Below, piece after piece: positions 1 through 6,757 of a stretch of 9,463 bases of DNA (within the stretch, counting starts at the first letter, position 1; the number at the start of each line of letters is the position of its first letter). Below the pieces are notes generated by a model that did no database searches, was not told where the DNA came from, and saw nothing but the letters and a program-made list of their open reading frames with translations. Location of the stretch: assembly GCA_900552585.1 (NCBI GenBank), contig USAB01000072.1, positions 1 to 9,463 on the forward strand, read 5' to 3'. The position numbers and the translations under genes were made by a program. The stretch is from an uncultured Coriobacteriaceae bacterium (lineage in GTDB: Bacteria > Actinomycetota > Coriobacteriia > Coriobacteriales > Eggerthellaceae).

Positions 1-20
1 AGGTCGTCCAAGCCCGGTTC

Positions 21-46
21 CGCAAGCGGCGAGCCCGGTCTTTTTG
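21..46 (+). terminator. Possible plus-strand terminator at the window edge
   Basis: A GC-rich interrupted hairpin lies around bases 17-36: GGTT pairs with GAGCC through a wobble, and CCG pairs with CGG around a CAAG loop. Three bases later comes TCTTTTT at 40-45. The shape fits an intrinsic terminator for a plus-strand gene ending just left of the window. The stem has a 2-base bulge, so this is a weak call. It matters because this sequence sits where the rest of gatA should be. Confidence 0.25.
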
Positions 47-50
47 CGCT

Positions 51-539
51 TTAGAAGGAGCCGCCCGACGAACCGCCCGGCACGCGGTCCAGGTCCCACG
101 GGTTGCGCGTCACGCCGAACGCGCTCGTCTCCGTGGAAGAGCCGAAGGCGAATTCGTCCATGTTCAACTTGCCTAGCGGAATGGCTCCCGCCTGGATGGT
201 CTTCGCCACGCAGGTGGCATCGAACGGGGACACATAGTTCTCCAGCATGCGCGAGCTGCAGGTGGTATGCGTACCCTTCAGGTTCATGTTGTCCTTGAAC
301 GCCATGGGAATGCCTGCCAGCGGACCCAAGCTGTCGAACGTGCCGTTGGCGAGGGCGGCGTCCACCTTGTCGGCGGCGGCATAGGCCAGCTCCTCGGTGG
401 TTTCCAGGTAGGCATGGACGTCCTTGTCGGCAGTGGCGATGCGGTCCAGGCTTGCCTGCGCCACTTCGCGGGCACTGTATTCTTTCGCCTTCAGGCCGCG
501 CTGGATCTCGGCAATGCCCATCTCGGTGAATTCGGCCAT
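51..539 (-). pseudogene. gatA: GatA fragment, truncated (Asp/Glu-tRNA amidotransferase subunit A)
   Basis: N-terminal third of the amidase-signature subunit of GatCAB, which converts Glu-tRNA(Gln) and Asp-tRNA(Asn) to Gln-tRNA and Asn-tRNA in the cytoplasm. The visible 162 residues contain the family motif GIPMAFKDN with the catalytic Lys82, and the PGGSSGGS loop (154-161) with the cis-serine. Residue 162 is Phe, followed by TAA. Intact GatA is about 480-490 residues and carries the nucleophilic Ser about 24 residues further on, in a DTGGSIR motif that is absent here. The 50 bases after the stop do not encode GatA in the same frame. ATG at 539 overlaps the gatC stop by one base (TAATG), so translation is coupled. 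As it stands the product cannot be active. Insertion of an element, a rearrangement or a misassembled contig end could each explain the break. Confidence 0.85.
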
Positions 540-847
540 TACGCATCGCCTCCGCCCAGAATGGACGGAATCAGGAAATAGCCGTCCTGCGTTTTCGGCG
601 CATTCTCAAGCGCCTCCTGTTGCGTGAAGCCGGGTTTCTCCACATCTTCGCGCATCACGTTCGACAGCGACCCGATGGGATGGAACGTGGGCTCCACGCC
701 CTCCAGGTCGTACTCCGTAATAGGCTTCAGGCTCTCGATGATGTTGTTCAGGTCCTCCGTCATCTGGGGAAGCTCGTCATCGGCAAGCCCGATGCGCGCG
801 TATTCGGCAATATCGCGCACATCCTTCTCAGTCACGTATTGGGTCAT
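539..847 (-). CDS. gatC: Asp/Glu-tRNA amidotransferase subunit C
   Basis: A 102-residue GatC, the small subunit that wraps around the GatA-GatB interface and stabilises the transamidosome that makes Gln-tRNA(Gln) and Asn-tRNA(Asn). Its length matches the family (about 95-100). The N-terminal helix pattern (VRDIAEYARIGLADDEL) and the conserved EGVEPTFHP segment followed by MREDV and an FLIPSIL-like C-terminus are typical. ATG at 847 is preceded by AAGGA at a good distance, which favours it over an upstream in-frame start at 1006. The gene is followed directly by gatA through a one-base stop/start overlap. Upstream an extended -10 motif (958-966) could start the gatCA transcript. Nothing in GatC itself looks damaged, unlike its neighbour. 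Confidence 0.93.
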   Translation of the reverse strand: MTQYVTEKDVRDIAEYARIGLADDELPQMTEDLNNIIESLKPITEYDLEGVEPTFHPIGSLSNVMREDVEKPGFTQQEALENAPKTQDGYFLIPSILGGGDA

Positions 848-1094
848 GTGCTCATCCTTCGTTGCGCCATCCCGCGAAACAGGTAGGCGCGCACCTCGAA
901 TTCGATGATTCGTTGCGGAACCGGCGGTAACAGCGCTCGTAGCCCCGTAACTAATTGATGATAGCAAAACGACCGCGCTGCGTGCGGCACGCAAGCCGGC
1001 ACCCACGAACTCTCAACGCAAGTAAGCCAATGCCGAGGCGAAGAACCGCAGTCGGCTCGGATTCAAAAAGCGCCGGGCACCGAAGACCGCGCTG
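848..1094. other. Intergenic region upstream of gatC
   Basis: About 250 bases between the gatC start and the ychF terminator. Reading frames here have no ribosome binding site or protein-like composition. The only signal I see is one extended -10 element on the minus strand. No tRNA-like fold or repeat was found. Confidence 0.5.
958..966 (-). promoter_or_regulatory. Candidate extended -10 promoter for gatCA
   Basis: On the minus strand the sequence TGCTATCAT matches the extended -10 pattern TGN-TANNNT. No good -35 hexamer lies 17 bases upstream, which an extended -10 promoter tolerates. Transcription would start near 950 and leave a leader of roughly 100 bases before gatC. Confidence 0.35.
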
Positions 1095-1138
1095 CAAATA
1101 AAAAGAGCCCTTCCCGGAGCAATTGTTCCGGGAAGGGC
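1095..1138 (-). terminator. Rho-independent terminator of ychF
   Basis: A 14-base-pair stem joins 1107-1120 to 1125-1138 (GCCCTTCCCGGAGC against its complement, one G-U pair) with an AATT loop. On the minus strand it is followed by CTCTTTTTATTT. It begins about 24 bases after the ychF stop codon, in the right place and orientation to end that transcript and separate it from gatCA. Confidence 0.92.
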
Positions 1139-1162
1139 CCAATCGAGTGCATCTGCGGCAGA

Positions 1163-2227
1163 TCACACGTTGAATTTGAAGTGCATAACATCGCCATCCT
1201 GCACTACGTAATCTTTGCCTTCCTGGCGCAGCTTACCGGCATCACGGCATCCCTTTTCGCCGCCCAATGCGCTGTAGTCTTCAAAGCTGGCAGTTTCCGC
1301 CTTGATGAACCCGCGCTCGAAATCGGAATGGATGACGCCCGCCGCTTGCGGGGCCTTCGCGCCGATGGGCACGGTCCAGGCGCGGCTTTCGGTTTCGCCG
1401 CTGGTGAAGAAACTCTGCAGGCCCAACAGCTTGTATGCCTCACGCACCAGGCGAGCCAAGCCGCTTTCTTCCAGTCCCAGGTCTGCCAGATATTCCTTGG
1501 CATCTTCGGGGTCGAGCTCAGCCAGCTCGGATTCGACCTGCGCGCAGATCGGCACCGGCTTCGTGCCGTCGATCTCGGGCAGGTCGGCCGTCAGTTTGTC
1601 CTCGTCGACATTGGCTACGTAGAGCATCGGCTTCATGGTCAGCAAGCACAGCTCCTTGATCGCTTGGCGCTCGTCATCGCTCAAATCCAACGTGATGGCG
1701 CGATGCCCCTCGTTCAGGCCGGCTTCCACCTTCTTGGCGGTATCGAGCTTAATCTGCTGCTTCTTATCGCGCTTGGCCTCTTTTTCCAGACGCGGGACAG
1801 CCTTCTCAATCGTGCCCAGATCGGCAAGGATCAGCTCGGTTTTGATGGTGTCCACATCGGAAAGCGGATCGACGCGCCCATCCACATGCACGACATCGGG
1901 ATCGCTGAAGAAGCGAACCACCTCGCAGATGGCATCGGTGTTGCGGATGTTGGCCAGGAACTGGTTGCCCAGACCCTCGCCTTCGCTTGCGCCTTTCACC
2001 AAGCCGGCGATGTCGACGAATTCGACGGTTGCCGGCACGATCTTCGCCGGATGGTCGATTTCTGCCAAGCGGTCAAGACGCGAATCGGGCACGGGTACGA
2101 TGCCCACGTTGGGCTCGATGGTAGCGAAGGGATAGTTGGCCGCCAGGCCGCCCTTGTTGGTCAGTGCAGTGAAAAGCGTCGACTTGCCCACGTTGGGCAG
2201 GCCCACGATACCGATGGAAAGCGACAC
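1163..2227 (-). CDS. ychF: Redox-regulated ATPase/GTPase YchF (OLA1 family)
   Basis: A 354-residue Obg-related P-loop NTPase of the universal YchF/OLA1 family, cytoplasmic, ribosome-associated and linked to translation and oxidative-stress control. Motifs in order: G1 GLPNVGKST (9-17), G3 DIAGL (72-76), the signature RxxDPLSD segment near 118-124, and a G4 position reading NVDE (206-209). The last replaces the usual NKxD and is the known reason YchF prefers ATP to GTP. The C-terminal TGS domain covers about 270-352 and ends in DGDVMHFKFNV as in the family. The start is GTG at 2227, supported by AAGGAG six bases upstream. The length is normal and nothing is missing. It follows the carrier-protein gene by 57 bases, but has its own candidate promoter in that gap and its own terminator, so I treat it as a separate housekeeping gene. 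Confidence 0.97.
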   Translation of the reverse strand: MSLSIGIVGLPNVGKSTLFTALTNKGGLAANYPFATIEPNVGIVPVPDSRLDRLAEIDHPAKIVPATVEFVDIAGLVKGASEGEGLGNQFLANIRNTDAICEVVRFFSDPDVVHVDGRVDPLSDVDTIKTELILADLGTIEKAVPRLEKEAKRDKKQQIKLDTAKKVEAGLNEGHRAITLDLSDDERQAIKELCLLTMKPMLYVANVDEDKLTADLPEIDGTKPVPICAQVESELAELDPEDAKEYLADLGLEESGLARLVREAYKLLGLQSFFTSGETESRAWTVPIGAKAPQAAGVIHSDFERGFIKAETASFEDYSALGGEKGCRDAGKLRQEGKDYVVQDGDVMHFKFNV

Positions 2228-2272
2228 GGGATGCTCCTTGCGTACTCTGAAAAACTGTCGGTAGCGTCCGCC

Positions 2273-2281
2273 ATGATACCA
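2273..2281 (-). promoter_or_regulatory. Candidate extended -10 promoter for ychF
   Basis: The minus strand reads TGGTATCAT immediately after the stop codon of the carrier-protein gene, again matching TGN-TANNNT and almost identical to the element upstream of gatC. Its start point would lie near 2266, giving a leader of about 40 bases. It would let ychF be expressed independently of the upstream operon. Confidence 0.35.
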
Positions 2282-2284
2282 CTC

Positions 2285-2548
2285 CTATGCCCTCTCTTGA
2301 TGTACGGCGATTGCGTGCGCTAAATCGGAAAGGGTATGGATGTCCCACCATTCATCATCGGGAACATGGGCGCAGTATTCGGCTTCCAACGTCGTCAGCA
2401 CATAGACGAACCCAAGGGAATCGACCCCGCCTTCCGCGTCGAGCACCGCGTCGGGGGCAAGCTCGCCCTGCAGGCACCGATCGCCGTCGGCAACCTTCTC
2501 GCGGATAATCCGACGTGCATGCTCCATTATCTCCTGCTCGCTTGCCAT
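2285..2548 (-). CDS. Small acyl carrier protein, last gene of the lipid operon
   Basis: An 87-residue protein with the fold signature of a phosphopantetheine-binding acyl carrier protein. The motif GVDSLGF places the modified serine at residue 44, and the following helix (VYVLTTLEAEY) and the C-terminal DIHTLSDLAHAI helix are ACP-like. It is acidic, as carrier proteins usually are. The ATG at 2548 lies inside the end of the ligase gene (22-base overlap) and has AAGGAGG seven bases upstream, so the two are co-translated. It is too divergent, and in the wrong context, to be the housekeeping AcpP; there are no fab genes here. It most likely receives an acyl group from the adjacent adenylating enzyme after modification by a phosphopantetheinyl transferase encoded elsewhere. 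The acyl group carried is unknown. Confidence 0.82.
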   Translation of the reverse strand: MASEQEIMEHARRIIREKVADGDRCLQGELAPDAVLDAEGGVDSLGFVYVLTTLEAEYCAHVPDDEWWDIHTLSDLAHAIAVHQERA

Positions 2549-3927
2549 CGGGAAACCTCCTTGTCAATCTGCCAGCGCGCCACCTCGCCGGAAGCGGTGC
2601 GCGGCAGGGAATGATCCAATATGGCGATATCGACGATGCGCGCATCCCGGGCCTCGGCAAATCCCAACCCGGAAAGCGCCTGCGCCAAGACATGCCGGTC
2701 TGCCGGATGCTTCAGGCGCCCACAGACCAGTATGAGCCCTCCTTCGCCGCCGATCACTGCAACGTCGTCTTCTCCCAGTACCGCCCGCACCTGCTCTTCA
2801 CAGGCACGCAAACTCACTTTCACGCCGGAGCGCAACACGGCGATGTTGTCGGAGCGACCCGACACCCGCAGGCAGCCGCTCGCATCAATCGAACCGGTAT
2901 CGCCTGTACGCAGCACGCCGTCGGCCAATACCTGTGCAGTATCGTCGGGGCGACGGTAGTAGCCATCCATCAGCAAGTGCGGGGCGGCAATGCAGAGGGC
3001 ACCTCCCTGCGCCACGGTCACCCTGCAATCGGGACACACCGTCAGTGCCGTGACATCCTCGCCCAGCGACAGAGCGATGCCCGAGCTGGTCTCGGTCAGT
3101 CCATAGCCGCAGTGCAGCTCGGTACCGCGTGCACGTACCGCCGCCGCAGGGGCGGGCGGACAGGCCGCCGCACCGGTCAGTACCATTCTCAATTCCGGAT
3201 TCAGCAGGTCATGGGTCAAGAGCGTCTGCAGCAGGGACGGCACCAGCGGCATGACCGTCGGGCGGAACGTACGGGCGTCGTCGAGCAAATGGCGCTTGCC
3301 GCGTCCCAGCACCACGCGCGCACCGCACGACAGCCCCCAGAGCACACCGCAAACGTAGCCGAACACATGCGACAATGGCAACAGGTTCAGCACCCGATCG
3401 CCTTCTTCAAGTGCAAGCAGGCTCGATCCGTTCCAGGCGCTTGCCATCAGATGCGCATCGGAGAGCATCACCGGCTTCGGCTGCGCAGTTGTGCCGCTGG
3501 TGAAGAAGAGCATGCGCCCGTAGCCCGGCCGCGCCATACGGGCGTTTTCCGGGCGCAGCGCACGCATGATCTCCCCTTCGCAATGCTCGGCGGGCCACAC
3601 CGCATCTGCATCACCCAGGGCGGCAAGCACCGCCATCCGGGCGCGCGGCACGTCGGCAGGCAGCAGCACACTCTGCAGGCCCGCCAACGCGCAGGCAAAC
3701 GATTCGACCACGCCTGCATATGAGCCGTCCATGACCAGCGCCTCACACGACGCCCTTCCCGCCTCCAGCTCGTGCGCCCGCCGACGCACGTCGTGGGCAA
3801 ATGCCGCCCCGGTCACTGCCTCGATGCCGCCAGCGCCCATTCGCTCGAATGCCACCCGGTTGCCGGCCTCATCAGACAGGTCGTCGATAAGGTCGGCAAA
3901 ACCGGTATATCTCCTGATCGGATGCAT
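2527..3927 (-). CDS. ANL-superfamily acyl-AMP ligase / acyl-ACP or acyl-CoA synthetase
   Basis: A 466-residue AMP-forming enzyme of the acyl-CoA synthetase/NRPS adenylation/luciferase superfamily, expected to activate a carboxylic acid as acyl-AMP and pass it to a thiol. Motifs: the P-loop-like A3 FFTSGTTAQPKP (about 141-152), A5 GYGLTETSS (274-282), A7 GDTG (342-345) and A8 hinge GRSDNIAVLRSG (357-368). In A10 the family motif PxTxxGK reads PRTASGE, so the catalytic lysine is Glu448. The protein is shorter than typical long-chain acyl-CoA synthetases (500-600). I chose ATG 3927, with GGAG nine bases upstream; TTG 3945 is an alternative. The gene starts four bases after the isomerase stop and overlaps the carrier gene, so loading of that carrier is the likely job. 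The substrate cannot be read from the sequence. Confidence 0.85.
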   Translation of the reverse strand: MHPIRRYTGFADLIDDLSDEAGNRVAFERMGAGGIEAVTGAAFAHDVRRRAHELEAGRASCEALVMDGSYAGVVESFACALAGLQSVLLPADVPRARMAVLAALGDADAVWPAEHCEGEIMRALRPENARMARPGYGRMLFFTSGTTAQPKPVMLSDAHLMASAWNGSSLLALEEGDRVLNLLPLSHVFGYVCGVLWGLSCGARVVLGRGKRHLLDDARTFRPTVMPLVPSLLQTLLTHDLLNPELRMVLTGAAACPPAPAAAVRARGTELHCGYGLTETSSGIALSLGEDVTALTVCPDCRVTVAQGGALCIAAPHLLMDGYYRRPDDTAQVLADGVLRTGDTGSIDASGCLRVSGRSDNIAVLRSGVKVSLRACEEQVRAVLGEDDVAVIGGEGGLILVCGRLKHPADRHVLAQALSGLGFAEARDARIVDIAILDHSLPRTASGEVARWQIDKEVSRWQASRR

Positions 3928-3931
3928 GGAA

Positions 3932-5296
3932 TCAAGCTCCGGCAAAGAAACGCTCCACCAGCTCGCGGCTGTACTCGGCTGTCTCGTCCATGTCGCCGAA
4001 GCTCATGACTTCGCCCGCATAATACGTATCGTATTTACCCTGCAGGGCTTCGACTTCATCGTACCATCCGGCCGCATAATCCGCGCTCTCCACGTGCGGG
4101 AAGTAGTACCACTTGCCTTCGTCGATGACCTTTTCGGCCGGATTGCCCATCACCGCCAGATCGTCGAGCACCCGCTTCTTCGTGGCCTCGTAGTCAAGCT
4201 CTTCGCCTCCGGCGTGCTTCCTCAGCACATAGGTGATATAGGGCTGGTCGGTTATATCCGCCCAGCGGCGGTAGTACACCATCAGGTGTCCCAGCCGCTC
4301 GGGTACCATGTTCTGCATGATATAGTATGAAATGGCCGGCGCGTCTTCAGGCTTGGTCAAGAACGCCTGCGTGTCGTAGCGCTCGTAGACGATCTTGTCG
4401 AAATGCTCTTTCTCATCGTCGCGGATATCGGCATAGTCCCCGAAGAACTGCAACGGGGCCGTCACGATCAGCTTATCGAAGACCTCCTTGCGGCCGTTCA
4501 CCGTTATCGCGACCGCACCGCCCGTCCGCTCTATGGAGGTGATATCCGAATTCAGGAGCGCCGGATGCTTCAGGGATGCATTCAACATCTCCCAGATGGA
4601 CTGCGTTCCTTCCTTCCATGTCCACAGATTCACCTTCACGAAGTTCATCGTGGTCTGGAAGTCCAGATACTTCAGCACGTAGGCGGCAGGAATCTCGTCG
4701 AAGTAACCGTACCCGAAGCTGGTGAACGGCCCGATCCAAATCTGCTGCACCAGCGGCACGCCATTCTTCTCGCAGAATTCTTTGAAGGGCAGCGCCAGGT
4801 CTTTCAGGTTCTCGTTGTCGCCGCTCACCGGTTGGCGCTCGGGCGTGACGGCATCGCCCTCGTAGCGCCCTTGTGCGACCCCGCGATGGCCGTTGACAGC
4901 GTAGCCCTTGTACTTCGTGGCAAGCAGCTCGCCGAACCGCTTCACCTGATTGCGCAGCTCAACGACGAGCTGCCGGTTGTTCGGATCCGTTGCATCGAAC
5001 GGATCGATCACGTTGCCCGCCAGGTCCTTGTAATTGCGGTTCAGCTTCGGGCCGCCTTCGTGAGTGGCGCCGCAGAACTGCTCCACGTCATGCACGGCAT
5101 AGTAGGAAGGCACGCCCATGATGGCGCCCATCTCATAGCGGCGGCCCTTGTAGTTGGGCGAATGACATTTGCCGCCGACCCAACCGTTGCGCTCGAAGAT
5201 GGTGTAATTATCGAAACCGGCCTGTTCCAAGTACATGCCCGCCGAAAGGCCCGCCGGACCGCCACCGATGATGGCTATGCGCACGTTCTCATCCAT
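3932..5296 (-). CDS. FAD-dependent polyunsaturated fatty acid isomerase (PAI-like)
   Basis: A 454-residue flavoprotein. The N-terminal Rossmann motif is GGGPAGLSAGMYLEQAG (11-27), closed by Glu35 for the FAD ribose, then VGGKCHSPNY and RRYEMGAIMGVPS. The whole length resembles, from memory, the Cutibacterium acnes linoleate isomerase PAI (about 424 residues), which moves a double bond of free linoleic acid to give trans-10,cis-12 conjugated linoleate without net redox change. The PAI residues that bind and orient the fatty acid, Arg88, Phe168 and Phe193, line up with Arg87, Phe194 and Phe219 here. The C-terminal YYAGEVMSFGDMDE segment is the second FAD-contacting motif. About 22 extra residues lie near 138-168. 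ATG 5296 follows GAGAAGGGAA; in-frame starts upstream lack this site. A general amine-oxidase-like enzyme is the alternative, but the PAI match is specific. Confidence 0.85.
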   Translation of the reverse strand: MDENVRIAIIGGGPAGLSAGMYLEQAGFDNYTIFERNGWVGGKCHSPNYKGRRYEMGAIMGVPSYYAVHDVEQFCGATHEGGPKLNRNYKDLAGNVIDPFDATDPNNRQLVVELRNQVKRFGELLATKYKGYAVNGHRGVAQGRYEGDAVTPERQPVSGDNENLKDLALPFKEFCEKNGVPLVQQIWIGPFTSFGYGYFDEIPAAYVLKYLDFQTTMNFVKVNLWTWKEGTQSIWEMLNASLKHPALLNSDITSIERTGGAVAITVNGRKEVFDKLIVTAPLQFFGDYADIRDDEKEHFDKIVYERYDTQAFLTKPEDAPAISYYIMQNMVPERLGHLMVYYRRWADITDQPYITYVLRKHAGGEELDYEATKKRVLDDLAVMGNPAEKVIDEGKWYYFPHVESADYAAGWYDEVEALQGKYDTYYAGEVMSFGDMDETAEYSRELVERFFAGA

Positions 5297-5327
5297 GTTT
5301 CCCTTCTCCCTTCTCCGCTCGCTGCGC

Positions 5328-6404
5328 TCAGGCCTGCTCAAGGGCATCGAGCTCCGCCTGCAGGGCATCAAGCTTTTTCTGAGCCGCCACCTGCTGCTGA
5401 GCGGCCTTCTGCCGTATCTCCTCCATCGCCTGCGGAATGCGCGTGCGGTAATAGTTGCGATCGATATCCCATGGGCCGTCTACCGGCGGCCAAGCGGGGT
5501 CGGCCAACTTCGCCGGGCGCACTTCCTCGACGGCAGGATGCGCGCGACCCTCGCGAATCTGAGGGCAATCGACAGCATCCTGCACGCTATCCGGAGCATG
5601 GTGATACTTCCCGAAAATCTTGCGGTACGCCTTCACATGCAGATGAACCGGCATCGTACCCTCGGCACAGCGCTTCATGTACTCCATCTGCAGGCGCTGC
5701 ATGCACGTGCCGCAGTAGAAGATGGCCCGCTTCAACGCGAATCGCGTGGCCGGGTCTTGGGTCTCGTAGTATTTCCAGTGGCACAGGAAGCGCGTCTTCC
5801 CGCCGCGCAGCGGAACGAAGTACCAGCCCCAGATGAAGTTCATGTCGTCGCATTTGCCGCCCGCGATGGCGTAGGCGCCGCGCGCCCGGGGCGGATGATG
5901 CATGTCGGAGAAGCTCATGACGTATTTGTCCTGAACGACGTCGGTGGCCTCCGAGCCCATGCCCGAACGATCCCAATCCATGAAGTCGCCCGGCATGAAC
6001 GAATCGGGCATCTGCCATTCCTCGCACAGCTCATAGCGATTGTAGATGGACATATGCCCCAGCCAGCGCTCGAGAACCTCCGAGCTCAGCGAGCCGGACT
6101 TCGACCCGCCCCATTGGTAGATCCACGGATACACCTGATCGACCGGAGCGTCGATGGTGATGCCGAACGTCGCGGTCTTCACATGCCGCTGGTCGAAGCG
6201 CTCCATCAGCTCGTCGCCAGGATAGGTCAGCGCCTGCTCCTGCGGGGTCGCATGCGCCTTGCTGCCCCACTCGTATACCGCCCGGCATCCTCCCAATACG
6301 ATGCCGGCGCCTGCAGCAGCGGCTCCCAAGGCGGCGCCGCCAACCTTCAGCGCAGAAAGCACGCCGCCCCGGCCGGCTAAGGCGCAATGAGATGAATTCG
6401 CCAT
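5328..6404 (-). CDS. Membrane-anchored SRPBCC (START-like) protein, first gene of the operon
   Basis: A 358-residue protein. Residues 14-39 form a Gly/Ala-rich hydrophobic segment after a short basic stretch, ending LGGC at 37-40; this is an anchor or possibly a weak lipobox. The central part (about 78-260) carries the pattern ITIDAPVDQVYPWIYQWG followed by SLSSEVLERWLG, typical of one SRPBCC subfamily (helix-grip fold with a deep hydrophobic ligand pocket). A CGTC motif lies at 231-234 and several other cysteines follow. The tail (about 325-358) is Gln/Ala/Leu-rich and predicted coiled coil. ATG 6404 has GAAGGAGG five bases upstream. The frame stays open upstream to 6599, including a hydrophobic stretch, but without a good ribosome site. 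Stop to next start is 31 bases. Binding or presenting a lipid to the isomerase is an inference from fold and neighbours. Confidence 0.72.
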   Translation of the reverse strand: MANSSHCALAGRGGVLSALKVGGAALGAAAAGAGIVLGGCRAVYEWGSKAHATPQEQALTYPGDELMERFDQRHVKTATFGITIDAPVDQVYPWIYQWGGSKSGSLSSEVLERWLGHMSIYNRYELCEEWQMPDSFMPGDFMDWDRSGMGSEATDVVQDKYVMSFSDMHHPPRARGAYAIAGGKCDDMNFIWGWYFVPLRGGKTRFLCHWKYYETQDPATRFALKRAIFYCGTCMQRLQMEYMKRCAEGTMPVHLHVKAYRKIFGKYHHAPDSVQDAVDCPQIREGRAHPAVEEVRPAKLADPAWPPVDGPWDIDRNYYRTRIPQAMEEIRQKAAQQQVAAQKKLDALQAELDALEQA

Positions 6405-6459
6405 CGGTTCCTCCTTCGCTGTCATCGACCGCTTGCCCGCGCACGCGCCGCCGAAGACT

Positions 6460-6501
6460 GAAAGCAAAAGCCTTCCCACGACAAACCATGCACGGGAAGG
6501 C
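6460..6501 (-). terminator. Terminator-like hairpin in the operon leader (possible attenuator)
   Basis: On the minus strand GCCTTCCC (6501-6494) pairs perfectly with GGGAAGGC (6477-6470). Three further inner pairs (two G-U, one G-C) make an 11-pair stem, and TTTTGCTTT follows. It lies 66 bases upstream of the SRPBCC start codon, so read-through is needed to express the operon. No competing antiterminator fold was established by eye. Confidence 0.42.
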
Positions 6502-6520
6502 AGCCGCATTCCCGTCATTC

Positions 6521-6551
6521 CATCGGGCGGAAATCGACCTTCCGCCCGATG
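6521..6551 (-). repeat. Perfect 12-base inverted repeat in the operon leader
   Basis: CATCGGGCGGAA (6521-6532) is the exact complement of 6540-6551, with a 7-base loop. There is no T tract on either strand, so it is not a terminator by itself. It sits just upstream of the terminator-like hairpin and would form a stable RNA stem in the leader of the minus-strand operon, or act as a DNA site. Confidence 0.6.
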
Positions 6552-6592
6552 ATCCTTTACCTCAACGATAGGAGCTATCAGCGAAACAGAGC

Positions 6593-6616
6593 GACACATC
6601 TATGCATGATTGTGTC
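6593..6616. promoter_or_regulatory. 24-base imperfect palindrome, candidate operator
   Basis: The dyad is GACACA-N3-ATGCAT-N3-TGTGTC, with 18 of 24 positions symmetric: both 6-base arms and the central 6 bases. It lies about 190 bases upstream of the SRPBCC start on the minus strand, where the operon promoter is expected. Length and symmetry fit a dimeric TetR- or XRE-type regulator. I could not define a convincing -10/-35 pair beside it. Confidence 0.45.
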
Positions 6617-6748
6617 ACTATGTGCCATTTTTCGATAGAATTCTTGCATTGATTAATTCAGCGACCGTGCACGGCGACGACCGGGAATAACCGGTGCCGC
6701 GCCTGCTAATGCGACCGCCAAGAGGACAGCCGGGTGCGATGCACTGCC

Positions 6749-6757
6749 TGATATACT
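6749..6757 (+). promoter_or_regulatory. Extended -10 promoter of the regulator gene
   Basis: TGATATACT matches extended -10 (TGN-TATACT, one mismatch from TATAAT). No good -35 is visible. Transcription would start near 6764, inside the adjoining palindrome, leaving a leader of about 125 bases before ATG 6889. Confidence 0.5.

Noticed and set aside
53..60. AGAAGGAG on the plus strand as a ribosome binding site
   Set aside because: It is the complement of Gly-Ser codons of the gatA fragment plus the junction, and no start codon follows at a suitable distance with a protein-like frame.
1163..2548. ychF as fifth gene of the lipid operon
   Set aside because: Same strand and only 57 bases apart, so read-through is possible, but ychF is a universal housekeeping gene and a candidate extended -10 promoter lies in the gap. 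I see no functional link.
1181..3723. Plus-strand open frames of 380 and 402 codons opposite ychF and the ligase
   Set aside because: They are antisense shadows of strongly recognised genes, with composition typical of reverse-frame reading.
5297..5371. Upstream in-frame starts for the isomerase
   Set aside because: They would add an Arg/Ser-rich stretch before the Rossmann motif and overlap the end of the SRPBCC gene; ATG 5296 has a usable ribosome site and the family's usual N-terminus.
4403..5836. Long plus-strand open frame (477 codons) opposite the isomerase and SRPBCC genes
   Set aside because: It is a shadow of GC-rich coding sequence: it has no ribosome site, no domain-like pattern, is rich in Arg/His/Gln, and lies against two well-supported genes.
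6617..6700. A -10/-35 promoter for the minus-strand operon
   Set aside because: Several loose matches (for example TATCGA or CATAGT) exist, but none has a convincing -35 or an extended -10, so I did not call one.
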